Part shown: one piece after another, positions 33,814-43,119 of the stretch | How positions within the stretch are numbered: the first letter of the stretch is position 1 | Layout of the letters: each line of letters starts with the position of its first letter | NCBI GenBank assembly: GCA_034437555.1 | Contig: DAOTTQ010000044.1 | Coordinates: 1-64,000 of the forward strand | Direction: 5' to 3' | DNA: 64,000 nt | Source: JANWYT01 sp034437555 | GTDB taxonomy: Bacteria; Chloroflexota; Anaerolineae; Aggregatilineales; Phototrophicaceae | Position numbers and translations under genes: made by a program | The notes under the pieces: model-generated | The model's database searches: none | What the model was told of the DNA's origin: nothing | Seen by the model: only the letters and a program-made list of their open reading frames with translations

Positions 33814-33869
33814 CATACAAACTCTAAACACGACCACAGCATAAAACGGCACAAAACCCGACAAGCACT

Positions 33870-35084
33870 TTAGGGCTTAGGCGTGCTTAATGGCGTACTT
33901 GTCTCACGCGGGGGCAACACGGGCGTGATGGTCGGCGTGTTGGTTTCCGTTGGAGTGGGCGTTATCGTTGGCGTATTGGTTTCTGTGGGCGTGTTGCTAG
34001 GCGTTAGCGTTACACTGGGCGTTAGCGTGGGCGTTAGCGTTAATGTGGGCGACGGCGTAACGCTGGGGGAGGGTGAAACACTGGGCGTTAATGTGACGGT
34101 GGGCGTAATGGTGGGCGTAAGCGAAGGACCGGGGGTGGGTGATGGCGTAAGCCGTGCAATCACTGTACCTGCAATATCCGTCGGTGTTGGTTGTGGCGTA
34201 GGGCTAACTACGGGTGTGGGTTCAAAAATTCCTTCTTCACCGCGCACAATATCCACCCCTGCCGATGTGAAGATGGCTTCTACACGCTGACCGCGCAAAC
34301 CAAAGGTGCGTTGTTGTTGCCCATTAAACATCACATCTAGTGCAACCGCATTACTCGCCGTTAGCGATAAGCGGCTGGTGGCACTAAACGTTAGGGTTTC
34401 ATTGGGGCGTACCACCCCGGCAAACTGTTGTTGTCCATCCCCCATTACCTGTAACCACGTGCGCTGTGTCGTGTTCAAAATCACGGTTAGCTCACCAATA
34501 AGCGGTCCCGTCAGCGGTGGCGTGGGCGTAGGGGGCAATGCAAATGTAGACGTAGGCTGAAGCGTGTTGACCGTTGAAAGCGTGTCGGTTATGTCTGTTG
34601 CGGGCGCAGTAACCGCCAATGCCGTATCATCGGGCAACTGCAAAAAGTCCACAATTACCACGCCAATTACACCCAAAGAAGCCAACGTTGCAAATACCAT
34701 CACACCAATAAACGCAATACTACCCCACTGAATCCGCGCTCTGGACGTGCTTAAGGTTACTTTAGGCATGGCGGGCGGTGTATCAGTAATACGACGTGGC
34801 GCAACTAGGGGCGTTTCTTGGCTCGATTTTTTAGAGCTTCGTGGGGGAGCTTGGCTCGTATCGTAGTATCTTAAAACAAGGTCTGCGTCTAAGCCCAAAA
34901 AGAGGGCGTAATTGCGAAGCATCCCGCGCACTTGCACTTTATTTTCAGAGACACCAAATTCACCATTTTCAAAGGCTTCTAGGATGTTACGGCGTATTTT
35001 GAGCGCGTCAACCGCCTCATCAAGCGAAAGCTCTTTTAGGGTTCGGTTATCCCGCAGATAGTGTCCGAGCGCGTGGGCATCCAT
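33870..35084 (-). CDS. RodZ-like HTH membrane protein with a Thr/Pro-rich tail
   Basis: This 404-residue protein starts with a RodZ-type helix-turn-helix (about 5-75: GHYLRDNRTLKELSLDEAVDALKIRRNIL is the N-terminal part). A linker and one transmembrane helix (about 120-150) follow. The DUF4115-type beta domain (about 195-285: ELTVILNTTQRTWLQVM, FSATSRLSLTASNAV) comes next. In rod-shaped bacteria RodZ links MreB to the membrane. The last 110 residues are an unusual extracytoplasmic tail of Pro, Thr and Ser repeats ending in a proline-rich end. It lies downstream of rplI. No mreB is in the window. Confidence 0.85.
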   Translation of the reverse strand: MDAHALGHYLRDNRTLKELSLDEAVDALKIRRNILEAFENGEFGVSENKVQVRGMLRNYALFLGLDADLVLRYYDTSQAPPRSSKKSSQETPLVAPRRITDTPPAMPKVTLSTSRARIQWGSIAFIGVMVFATLASLGVIGVVIVDFLQLPDDTALAVTAPATDITDTLSTVNTLQPTSTFALPPTPTPPLTGPLIGELTVILNTTQRTWLQVMGDGQQQFAGVVRPNETLTFSATSRLSLTASNAVALDVMFNGQQQRTFGLRGQRVEAIFTSAGVDIVRGEEGIFEPTPVVSPTPQPTPTDIAGTVIARLTPSPTPGPSLTPTITPTVTLTPSVSPSPSVTPSPTLTLTPTLTPSVTLTPSNTPTETNTPTITPTPTETNTPTITPVLPPRETSTPLSTPKP

Positions 35085-35236
35085 TCAGAAGTGTTCAGCC
35101 TTTGGTCATTTGGGAACTCGTATTGATTAAATCGTAAAGATACGAAAACGCAAAGGAGGGAATTTGGGGGGAAGAAACAAGAGAAGAAACAAGAAGAGGA
35201 AGGGGGCAGACAAGACCAACCCCCATAATAGCCCTC

Positions 35237-35788
35237 TTATTCGCTGGATTCAGCCACTTCTTCGGTAACTTCGGTTTCGGCATTAGCAGCAGCAAGTGCG
35301 CTGGCTTTTGCGGCGTTGTGGCGTGCCATAAATTCGTTCATTTCGCCTTCGCGAACCACATAAACGTTCAAGGCAGGCTGGGATTCTGTACCCAAACGCA
35401 CAGTAACTGCATGATGACCCACTTCACGTAGACCATTGACGCTGATACGGCGGCGATTAATGTCACGACCTGTTACACGGAACAGTTCGTCAGCAATTTC
35501 TTGGGTGGTAACAGAACCAAACAATTTACCAGTGGTAGCAGCACGGCGTTCAAAGAACAATTCTGTGCCGTCAATGGCGCGTGCCACTTCGTTAACCAAT
35601 TTTTCAAATTCAGCACGGCGCATTTCAACCTGTGCTAAAAGACGTTTTTGGCTCTTAACTGCGCCTGCGCTGGCTTGAACAGCGCGTTTGGTGGGGATGA
35701 GGTAATTGCGGGCGAAGCCATCGGCAACATCCACAATTTCACCAGCAACACCATGTTTGTAGATGTTTTGTAGTAGAATAACTTTCAT
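35237..35788 (-). CDS. rplI: 50S ribosomal protein L9
   Basis: This 183-residue protein starts at ATG 35788 after AAGGATT. The conserved N-terminal RNA-binding domain MKVILLQNIYKHG and VADGFARNYLIPT is complete. The long connecting helix and C-terminal domain (LFGSVTTQEIADEL, VSVNG-like region) follow. An Ala/Glu-rich extension of about 35 residues makes it longer than the usual 150. The longer frame to 35833 is rejected. It is followed by the RodZ-like gene. Confidence 0.96.
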   Translation of the reverse strand: MKVILLQNIYKHGVAGEIVDVADGFARNYLIPTKRAVQASAGAVKSQKRLLAQVEMRRAEFEKLVNEVARAIDGTELFFERRAATTGKLFGSVTTQEIADELFRVTGRDINRRRISVNGLREVGHHAVTVRLGTESQPALNVYVVREGEMNEFMARHNAAKASALAAANAETEVTEEVAESSE

Positions 35789-35934
35789 GACCAAATCCTT
35801 GTTATAGACAAACACGCCCTCACAAGGGGGCATGGTCTTATCATAATGGACTAAATGGACTAAACAGGCGAATTATAAAGCAAGCCCCCCTTAAACACAA
35901 GACCACGCCCTGCATGGGGGTAAAACCGCCCCTC

Positions 35935-36843
35935 TTAAATATGGGTGTTTAGCACGCCCTTTAAGAGCGTATAGTGAATTTCGCTGGCGTATCTGCCCTC
36001 GCCGTCCAAATCGAGTCCAAACGGTTGTCCGTCTTTACTTTTAATGAGTACATCGCTGGCACGCGCTGAACGTACGCAACGATGCTTAAGGTGCTTCCCA
36101 CGATACAACAAAGCCAAGACCCCTAATGTTACAGGAATCGACATGCCCTCTGCCACAATCACATCAAACAAACCATCATCTACGCTGGCATGGGGCGCAA
36201 CAAATAAGCCTTGCCCAAAGTAACGCCCATTGGCGATTGCCGCGACAGTAATCGCGCCATCATACCAAAGTTTGCCATCTAAATAAATTTCTACAGGCTT
36301 GGCTTTATACCCAAAGAGGCTGGACACAATGGCTTTCAAATACGAGAGTGCGCCCCCCTTCGGTGAGTTTTCTATACGATGCACCACATCAATGCTAATG
36401 CCCGCGCTAGAGATGTTCAAAAAGTGTTGCTCGATGCCATTATAGCGTGCCAGCCCCACATCAATGGGGCGTTGGCGCGTATTGGCAATCCAGCGCACCG
36501 CGTCCATCGGTTTTAAGGGCGTTCCAGCCCCACGCGCCCAATCGCGCCCTGTACCCGCCGGAATACACCCAAACGATAGTTCTTGGTCGGGATGGGCGGT
36601 ATTGTGCGCTAAAATGGCGTTGACGATAGTATTATTTGTGCCATCGCCCCCAATGCTAATGACACGGCGCACACCCTGCTCAGTGGCTTGTTTAATACAA
36701 TTTGGCACATCATCGGGAAACTGTGTGATGACAGGATGCACATCCCCCAAAACAATCCTTAATTCGTGTTCTATCTCTTGCCAAACGGCTAGCCCTTTGC
36801 CACCGCCCGCGTGCGGATTAATAATAACCAGCGTCTTTGTCAT
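35935..36843 (-). CDS. Diacylglycerol/lipid kinase (YegS/BmrU-like)
   Basis: This 302-residue kinase has the N-terminal VIINPHAGGGKG and the nucleotide-binding VISIGGDGTNNTIVNAIL, then CIPAGTGRDWARG. The C-terminal beta domain contains NGRYFGQGLFVAPHASVDDGLFDVIVAEG, typical of the DagK/YegS group. The enzyme phosphorylates a membrane lipid such as diacylglycerol. GGAGGGG precedes the ATG. It starts 21 bp after proA and is probably co-transcribed with it. Confidence 0.92.
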   Translation of the reverse strand: MTKTLVIINPHAGGGKGLAVWQEIEHELRIVLGDVHPVITQFPDDVPNCIKQATEQGVRRVISIGGDGTNNTIVNAILAHNTAHPDQELSFGCIPAGTGRDWARGAGTPLKPMDAVRWIANTRQRPIDVGLARYNGIEQHFLNISSAGISIDVVHRIENSPKGGALSYLKAIVSSLFGYKAKPVEIYLDGKLWYDGAITVAAIANGRYFGQGLFVAPHASVDDGLFDVIVAEGMSIPVTLGVLALLYRGKHLKHRCVRSARASDVLIKSKDGQPFGLDLDGEGRYASEIHYTLLKGVLNTHI

Positions 36844-36864
36844 GGTTTGCCCCTCCGCACCATG

Positions 36865-38136
36865 TTATAGGCGCGATGTGTAGTCGCCCTGAATAATCCA
36901 TTTGTATGTTGTCAATTCGGCTAGTGCCATGGGTCCCCGCGCGTGAAGTTTTTGTGTGCTTACCGCCACTTCTGCGCCCAGCCCTAATGCACTACCGTCT
37001 GTAAAGCGCGTGCTGGCGTTCCAATACACACACGCGCTATCAATAGTGTTTAAGAACGCTTCGGCGTGCGCGGTCGTTTGCGTTAAAATACCGTCGCTGT
37101 GCTGGGTGCTGTGCTGGCGGATGTGTGCTACCGCTTCATCTAGCCCCGACACCACTTTTAAGCCCAGCGTTAGCCCCATCCATTCCGTGTCAAAATCTTC
37201 AGGTTCAGCAGGGAGTACGCGCTCATCATCCAAATAGGCAAGGGCGCGAGGGTCGGCTTTGAATACCACACCCGCCTTACCCAATTGTTTAACGACCTTT
37301 GGCAAAAAGTCCTTCGCAACCGCTTCATGTACCAAAAGCGTATCCAGCGCGTTACAAACAGCGGGGCGTTGGGTTTTAGCGTTTTCAATGACGGGCAAGC
37401 TGGCTTCTAAATTTGCGCTTTCGTCTACATAAAGATGACAAATGCCCATGCCCCCAATAATTACGGGAATGGTGCTGTGTTCACGGCAAAAATCGTGGAG
37501 TTTGCTACCCCCACGCGGAATGAGCATGTCAATATAGACGTGCATCTTTAGCATTTGCCCCACATAAACGCGGTCTGTGCTGGCAATCACTTGTACCGCA
37601 TCTGATGGCAAACCATGTTCTGCCAACGCCATTTGTAACACCTCTGCCAATGCCATATTGCTATATAGTGTGTCACTGCCACCGCGCATAATAACGGCGT
37701 TGCCCGTTTTAAGCGCAAGTGTGGCAATGTCTACCGTCACATTGGGGCGCGACTCATAAATAACCCCTAGCACACCCACAGGCACGCGCCTTTTATACGC
37801 CGTAATGCCACTGTCTAGCGTGCGTTCTTCAAAGCGTTCGCCTACAGGGTCGGGCAGGGTTGCCACATGGCGCACATCGGCAATGATACCCGTCATCCGC
37901 GCCGTTAAGTCTAGCCTATCGCGTATCCACACGGGGTCTACGGCATTTTTATGGGCAAGCTCTAAATCTTGGGCATTTGCCTCTAGGATGTGTGGCGTAT
38001 GCGCTTCTAGCTGGTCGGCAATCGTATGTAAAACAGCGTTTTTGGTGTCTGTAGATAGGGTTGCCAGCACATAGGAGGCTTCTCTGGCGCGTTTGCCCAT
38101 GTCAATTAAGTCAATCATGGTTTTTGTTTCTGGCAT
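36865..38136 (-). CDS. proA: Gamma-glutamyl phosphate reductase
   Basis: This 423-residue enzyme makes glutamate 5-semialdehyde, the second step of proline synthesis. It has the aldehyde-dehydrogenase fold with ERTLDSGITAYKRRVPVGVLGVIYESRPNVT in two parts, the catalytic Cys in KTQRPAVCNALDTLLVH and the C-terminal FTDGSALGLGAEVAVSTQKLHARGPM landmarks. AAGGGAG precedes the ATG. proB is not in the window. The lipid-kinase gene follows directly. Confidence 0.96.
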   Translation of the reverse strand: MPETKTMIDLIDMGKRAREASYVLATLSTDTKNAVLHTIADQLEAHTPHILEANAQDLELAHKNAVDPVWIRDRLDLTARMTGIIADVRHVATLPDPVGERFEERTLDSGITAYKRRVPVGVLGVIYESRPNVTVDIATLALKTGNAVIMRGGSDTLYSNMALAEVLQMALAEHGLPSDAVQVIASTDRVYVGQMLKMHVYIDMLIPRGGSKLHDFCREHSTIPVIIGGMGICHLYVDESANLEASLPVIENAKTQRPAVCNALDTLLVHEAVAKDFLPKVVKQLGKAGVVFKADPRALAYLDDERVLPAEPEDFDTEWMGLTLGLKVVSGLDEAVAHIRQHSTQHSDGILTQTTAHAEAFLNTIDSACVYWNASTRFTDGSALGLGAEVAVSTQKLHARGPMALAELTTYKWIIQGDYTSRL

Positions 38137-38192
38137 CTTTTACTCCCTTTTTAATGACAGTGGTTACAATGTCAACTTCTATGCGTTGTCAT

Positions 38193-39824
38193 TTACACAA
38201 TATAGGGGGTAGAAGCCCCCGTTTTGGTTAAGCCTTTGGGGTCAATCACCACGTTTACACAGGCAGGCACGCCACTGGCAAAAGCACGCTCTAGCGCGGG
38301 CAAAATGTCATCGGGTTGCTCTACAAATTCGCCATAACCCCCCAACGCTTCCACCACTTTATCATAGCGCGTAAGTGCCAACGAGGTCGCAAACGCCCTA
38401 TCTTCGCCCATCATGCTTTGAATTGGCAAGCGAATTTGCCCCCACCCTGCATCATTGCCCACAATACTCACAATGGGCAAGCCAAAGCGCACCGCCGTAT
38501 CAAACTCAAAGCCGTTTAAGCCAAATGCGCCATCGCCATTAATAATGAGGACGCGCTTTTCTGGGAATAAGTGCTTGGCGGCAATTGCAAAGGGCGCACC
38601 CACCCCCAAACAGCCCAACGGGCCGGGGTCTAGCCATTGCCCCGAAAACGACAGGTCAATCACTTTGGCGCACGCGCTAACAATGTCACCCCCATCACCA
38701 ATCACAATAGTATTTTCGTCAACGAAGGCGTTCAGTGCGCCCCCCATCCGAAAGTGGTTAATGGGTACATCGTCAAACGCCATCCACCGCGCTTGTTCAT
38801 CGTCAAAGGGTTGCTCAAGCTCGCGCACGCGGTCACGCCACGTTTGCCAGTTCATCCCTTGCACGCCCTCTGATAGAGCCTCTAATAGCACACGAGAATT
38901 GGCGCAAATGGCAATATCCGCCACGCGATTATGATTGAGTTCGGCGGGGTCATTTTCAATTTGGATGAGTTTGGCGTTGCTGTTCCAGCCTTGCCCATAC
39001 TTTAGCCTAAAGTCAAGAGGCGTGCCAATCATTAGCACCACATCTGCCTCTTTTAGGGCTTTGCCCCGTGAGGCTTTGAAGCAATTCGGGTGTGTCATGG
39101 GCAATGTACCACGCCCACCCCCATTGGTAAACACAGGGATTGCGCTGGCATCCGTAAGTTCACGAAGCGCAGCAGAAGCATCATCCCAATAGACTTGTGT
39201 GCCTGCCACAATGACGGGTGTTTTTGCATTACGTAATAGGGCAAAGATGGCTTTTAGCGCGTCCAAATTGGGCGCAGAAGCATCACTGTACACACGAGGA
39301 GGCATTTCTACGGCATCGGCTGTGCCAAACAGCACATCAAACGGCATTTCTACAAACACCGGTCCGGGGCGACCTGTCAGGGCGTGCGTATAAGCTTCGT
39401 GTAGTTTTTGCGGGATGTCGTCCGTTTTTTCGATGGTAAAGCTGGCTTTAGTGAAGGTTTTGAACATTTCGGTTTGGGGCATTTCTTGCAGTGCGCCCAT
39501 TCCCTTTGTCGCTAGTGGGGCAGCCCCACCGATGAGTAACAAAGGGCTGCGTGCCTGATACGCATTTGCCACGCCCGTGACCGCATCAGTTACGCCCGGT
39601 CCGGCAGTGACCACACACACGCCCACATTGCGCGTTAGCCTTGCGTGGGCATCGGCGGCATGGGCGGCAGCTTGCTCGTGCCTAAAGTCGATGATATGAA
39701 TGCCATGATTCGCGCATCCGTCATAAATAGGGGCAACATGCCCACCGCAAAGCGTGTAAATGGTGCTGATGCCTTGCGCCTTCAAAGAACGGGCGACCAT
39801 CTCGCCCCCATTATAAAATTGCAT
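38193..39824 (-). CDS. ThDP-dependent enzyme, acetolactate synthase / 2-hydroxyacyl-CoA lyase-like
   Basis: This 543-residue enzyme starts at ATG 39824 behind AAAGGAGG. The N-terminal domain has GGHVAPIYDGC and the activating Glu in DFRHEQAAAHAADA. The middle domain is next, and the C-terminal domain has the ThDP motif GDGAFGLNGFEFDTA ending in GND. GGHxxPIY and ALQEMPQ resemble the ILVBL/HACL side of the family more than housekeeping IlvB. It could therefore be a 2-hydroxyacyl-CoA lyase or a catabolic acetolactate synthase. No ilvN lies beside it. The fused DarT-DarG gene ends 26 bp upstream. Confidence 0.82.
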   Translation of the reverse strand: MQFYNGGEMVARSLKAQGISTIYTLCGGHVAPIYDGCANHGIHIIDFRHEQAAAHAADAHARLTRNVGVCVVTAGPGVTDAVTGVANAYQARSPLLLIGGAAPLATKGMGALQEMPQTEMFKTFTKASFTIEKTDDIPQKLHEAYTHALTGRPGPVFVEMPFDVLFGTADAVEMPPRVYSDASAPNLDALKAIFALLRNAKTPVIVAGTQVYWDDASAALRELTDASAIPVFTNGGGRGTLPMTHPNCFKASRGKALKEADVVLMIGTPLDFRLKYGQGWNSNAKLIQIENDPAELNHNRVADIAICANSRVLLEALSEGVQGMNWQTWRDRVRELEQPFDDEQARWMAFDDVPINHFRMGGALNAFVDENTIVIGDGGDIVSACAKVIDLSFSGQWLDPGPLGCLGVGAPFAIAAKHLFPEKRVLIINGDGAFGLNGFEFDTAVRFGLPIVSIVGNDAGWGQIRLPIQSMMGEDRAFATSLALTRYDKVVEALGGYGEFVEQPDDILPALERAFASGVPACVNVVIDPKGLTKTGASTPYIV

Positions 39825-39850
39825 CAAAAAACCTCCTTTTGGCAATAACG

Positions 39851-41002
39851 TTATTTTGCTAACAAGAACTCTTTCGTTAAAAATTGTGGGGGTGTTTTCG
39901 TTTCTGTCGGCAGATAAATAATGGTGGGTATACCCACTTGCTCGGCAAATTGGCACATCAAAGGACCCACTTCTTCCCATGGTAAACCACCTAAACCACA
40001 GCCTAACGCGGGTAAAGCAAGTGAGCTTACATCCCATTCCTTGATGTGGTCTTTAACCCACGCTAAACCGTCAACAATATACTGAATGTCCGAGTTCTCT
40101 TTCCAGTGCTTTTTGGTAGGGAACAATAAAAACCAAGTCGGTTTTTCTTGCGATAATGTACCTTCTGATAACTGCGAAGCAAGAGATGTTTCACGCTTAA
40201 CGAGAAATGGCTTACCAACAACAAGTTCTTTTTGCTTACATAAATCTTGATAGCGAACATAAACATCAGGAAACTGATATTTAGCGCGTGATGCCAAGCC
40301 TTTTCCCATTACACCCACTGTATTTACACTGACAGTTAATGTTTGTGCCTGTGAAAGGAACATATCTCCTTGTATGAGTGTAATTCTTGTTCCATTCAGA
40401 ATATTTTTGTAATCTGGCATAAAGAAGAGACAGGGTTCTTTGACCACAGAAACCTCTTTTGGAACGATAGAACTCACGGCATCATACGCACCATTGCCAT
40501 ATACATAAACGCTATCAATGGTTTCTGGAGGGGCATATTCTGGAATGAGACACTCTGCCATAATCTTACGCTTCGAACCGTCATCTTCTCCCCAAAACTC
40601 TAGTCCCAAATGTTGCTGAATTTCTTTTAATGGGGCTTCACTAAATGGAAAAATTTGGCTCAGATTGTGTGCAGCATTACCATCGGCAATGTAAGCACCC
40701 TCTTGTTTTATAAGGTCAGGTTTAAGCCGTAAGATAGCAATTTTCGAGATGTCTTTTTCTCTTGTAACACGATAAAGCATGGGGTTGCGAGGCTGAAAAT
40801 AAAAATTAGCATATTCCCAAAGACTTCTACCATTAGGTGCTTTGATAGACTGACGGCGACTAACAATCCCCTCGTCATAAATGGGTTGATATGTCAAATT
40901 CAGTTTTTCCATTTGAGTGTGTGAAAGTACACCATGCTCAAATATAGAGGGCAGATTGTCGATATGAGTGATGTAGTAAAGACCATCAATGCAATACACC
41001 AT
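39851..41002 (-). CDS. Single-chain DarT-DarG-like fusion: DNA ADP-ribosyltransferase plus macrodomain
   Basis: This 383-residue protein is unlike the usual two-gene DarTG system. The N-terminal ~190 residues match DarT (DUF4433): YITHIDNLPSIFEHG with H13, SRR at 48-50, NFYFQPRNPMLY (about 66-77), and MAE150CLIPEYAPPETI with the catalytic Glu. DarT modifies thymidine in single-stranded DNA. From about residue 205 a DarG-type macrodomain follows: ITLIQGDMF, SVNTVGVMGKGLA, FPTKKHW (catalytic Lys region) and LPALGCGLGGLPW. This domain removes the ADP-ribose. Toxin and antitoxin are thus in one chain with a short linker and both sets of key residues kept. DarG's extra C-terminal part is absent. 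The gene is more AT-rich than its neighbours, which suggests transfer. Confidence 0.88.
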   Translation of the reverse strand: MVYCIDGLYYITHIDNLPSIFEHGVLSHTQMEKLNLTYQPIYDEGIVSRRQSIKAPNGRSLWEYANFYFQPRNPMLYRVTREKDISKIAILRLKPDLIKQEGAYIADGNAAHNLSQIFPFSEAPLKEIQQHLGLEFWGEDDGSKRKIMAECLIPEYAPPETIDSVYVYGNGAYDAVSSIVPKEVSVVKEPCLFFMPDYKNILNGTRITLIQGDMFLSQAQTLTVSVNTVGVMGKGLASRAKYQFPDVYVRYQDLCKQKELVVGKPFLVKRETSLASQLSEGTLSQEKPTWFLLFPTKKHWKENSDIQYIVDGLAWVKDHIKEWDVSSLALPALGCGLGGLPWEEVGPLMCQFAEQVGIPTIIYLPTETKTPPQFLTKEFLLAK

Positions 41003-41087
41003 CGTATACCAGCCTATCCACTTTTATATGTCGTCTATTTTAGCACCTATCTATAATATAGCGACAATTGCCAAACAATCCCACTCC

Positions 41088-42980
41088 CTACTCTAGTTCT
41101 GCGCGGATGGCTTGCGCCAGCACTTTGTTAATGCCCTCTACTTTGCACAAATCCTCCAATGTGGCGTTTTTAATGGCATCAATACTATTGCCAAAGTGCT
41201 TTAGTAGTGCCTTGCGCTTCTTCATTCCAATACCCGGGATCGACTCTAAACGGCTCACCATGCCCGCTTTATCGCGCCGTTTGCGATGGCTAGTGATGGC
41301 GAAACGGTGTGCCTCATCACGAACACGCTGTATCAGATACAGGGCGGGGCTGCGCCTATCCAACACAATGCTTTGGCTTTGGTGGGGGATAAACAGTTCT
41401 TCAAACTGCTTTGCCAAGCCCGCCACTGGCACACGGTCGGTTAGCCCAAAGGTTTCGAGCACCTCTACCGCAACACCCAATTGCCCCTTACCGCCGTCAA
41501 TCAAGAGCAAGTCAGGGAGTTTTTTCCACGTTTCATCTGCATCATCACTGGGCTTCACAGGTTCTTGGCGGGCGGGGTCGGTTTGAGCATCTTGCCAGCG
41601 CAAAAACCGCCGTGTTAGGGCTTCTCGCATACTCTGAAAGTCATCAGAACCCCCATGTGTGACAGTGCGAATGTTAAACCGCCGATACTCTGCCTTTGCT
41701 GATACCCCTTGATTAAACACCACACGACTCGCTGTAATGGCTGTGCCTTGTGTCGTGCTAATGTCAAAACACTCAATGCGGTTGGGGATGCGAGGCAAAT
41801 TGAGCGCGGTTTGTAGCTCGGATAACGCCACTTCTTGCTTAGTGGTGTCGGTTTCATAGTGAACACGCATCATTCGCATGGCTTCGGTGGCGTTCTCTTG
41901 TGCCATGTTGATAAGGTTGTGCTTGTCGCCCCGTTGTGGCACAGTAATTTCTATCTTCTTGCCCCCACGCTTATCGCGTAGCCAACGCTCAATAATCTTG
42001 GCTTCTTCGACTTCGTTGGGCAATAAAATTTCGTTGGGGATGTCGCCACTATCGCTGTAAAATTGCGTTAAGAATTGCTCTAGCACAGCGGCATCGGTTT
42101 CTTCGTCAGCGTTTTCTAACACACGGGAATCGCTTCCGATGAGCTTGCCATTACGAATAAACAAAATTTGCACCACCGCCTCGCCATCCTCACGGGCAAT
42201 AGCAATTACGTCTTGGTCGGTCATCTTTGGGCTAACGGCTTTGTGGCGCGTGGTAATAAACTCAATGGCTTTCACTTGGTCACGCAGTACGGCGGCTTTT
42301 TCAAAGTTAAGGTTTTCGCTTTCGGTCAGCATTTGGCGTTCCAAACGCGCCATCACGTCCTCACTTTTGCCTCCCAGTACGTCCATCAGTTCTTTTATCA
42401 TGGCGCGGTATTGCTCTTTGTTCACAGCCCCAATGCAGGGCGCATTACACAGCTTAATATCATAAAACAGGCACGCCCGTTCATCTTTACCGTTAATCAC
42501 GCGGTCACATGTTAAATAAGGGAAGGCACGCCGTAGCACACGCAAGGTATTTTGTACTGCCCACATCGCCGCATAGGGCCCAAAATAACGTGCGCCATCA
42601 TTTTCAATGCGCCGTGTGGTTTCTACGCGCGGGTAATCATCTTGCCAAGTAACGCGAATATACGGATAGCGTTTATCATCTTTAAGGCTAATGTTGTACT
42701 TGGGCTTATGCTGTTTAATCAGGCTTTCTTCGGTGATAAGGGCTTTAATTTCAGTGTCGCACAGGATGTAATCAATATGCGACACCTGATTTCTCATGCG
42801 AATAGTCTTATTACGCTTGTCTGCAAACTCGGTAAAGTAGCTTCGCACTCGGTTTCGCAGGCTTTTTGCTTTGCCAATATAAATAATTTTATCCTGCGCG
42901 TTTTTCATCAAGTACACGCCGGGCTTAATGGGCAAATTCTTTAGAATTGTCTTGAGGTGTTCACTGGGTTCATAGGGCAT
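41088..42980 (-). CDS. uvrC: Excinuclease ABC subunit C
   Basis: This 630-residue protein has the N-terminal GIY-YIG nuclease (PGVYLMKNAQDKIIYIGKAKSL). The UVR motif follows at about 200-235 (NLNFEKAAVLRDQVKAIE), then the RNase-H-like second nuclease half (ECFDISTTQGTAI, LLLIDGGKGQLGVA, HRFAITSHRKRRDKA). A C-terminal pair of helix-hairpin-helix motifs (SIPGIGMKKRKALLKHFG, VEGINKVLAQAI) completes it. It makes both incisions in nucleotide excision repair with UvrAB, which are not in the window. Confidence 0.97.
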   Translation of the reverse strand: MPYEPSEHLKTILKNLPIKPGVYLMKNAQDKIIYIGKAKSLRNRVRSYFTEFADKRNKTIRMRNQVSHIDYILCDTEIKALITEESLIKQHKPKYNISLKDDKRYPYIRVTWQDDYPRVETTRRIENDGARYFGPYAAMWAVQNTLRVLRRAFPYLTCDRVINGKDERACLFYDIKLCNAPCIGAVNKEQYRAMIKELMDVLGGKSEDVMARLERQMLTESENLNFEKAAVLRDQVKAIEFITTRHKAVSPKMTDQDVIAIAREDGEAVVQILFIRNGKLIGSDSRVLENADEETDAAVLEQFLTQFYSDSGDIPNEILLPNEVEEAKIIERWLRDKRGGKKIEITVPQRGDKHNLINMAQENATEAMRMMRVHYETDTTKQEVALSELQTALNLPRIPNRIECFDISTTQGTAITASRVVFNQGVSAKAEYRRFNIRTVTHGGSDDFQSMREALTRRFLRWQDAQTDPARQEPVKPSDDADETWKKLPDLLLIDGGKGQLGVAVEVLETFGLTDRVPVAGLAKQFEELFIPHQSQSIVLDRRSPALYLIQRVRDEAHRFAITSHRKRRDKAGMVSRLESIPGIGMKKRKALLKHFGNSIDAIKNATLEDLCKVEGINKVLAQAIRAELE

Positions 42981-43050
42981 AAAAGTCTACCGTGTGCGCT
43001 GAACAATGGATAGTTTGTTCTATATTGTAGCGCGATTTAGGCGTTTTTGT

Positions 43051-43090
43051 AGGGGCGCACCCAGAGGGCGATTCGGTGAATCGCCCGTAC
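43051..43090. repeat. REP-like hairpin element
   Basis: GTAGGGGCGCACCC is followed by a perfect 9-bp stem GGGCGATTC-GGT-GAATCGCCC (43066-43086) and GTAC. A related GTAGGCGCGCACCC segment occurs near 61525. It lies after tyrS and could act as its terminator. Confidence 0.5.
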
Positions 43091-43119
43091 ATGGCATAGA
43101 GTAACCTACACAGTGCGTA

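Noticed and set aside
33883..34290. Gly/Val-rich plus-strand frame with GVSVGV repeats
   Set aside because: It is the antisense image of the Thr/Pro-rich tail of the RodZ-like gene.
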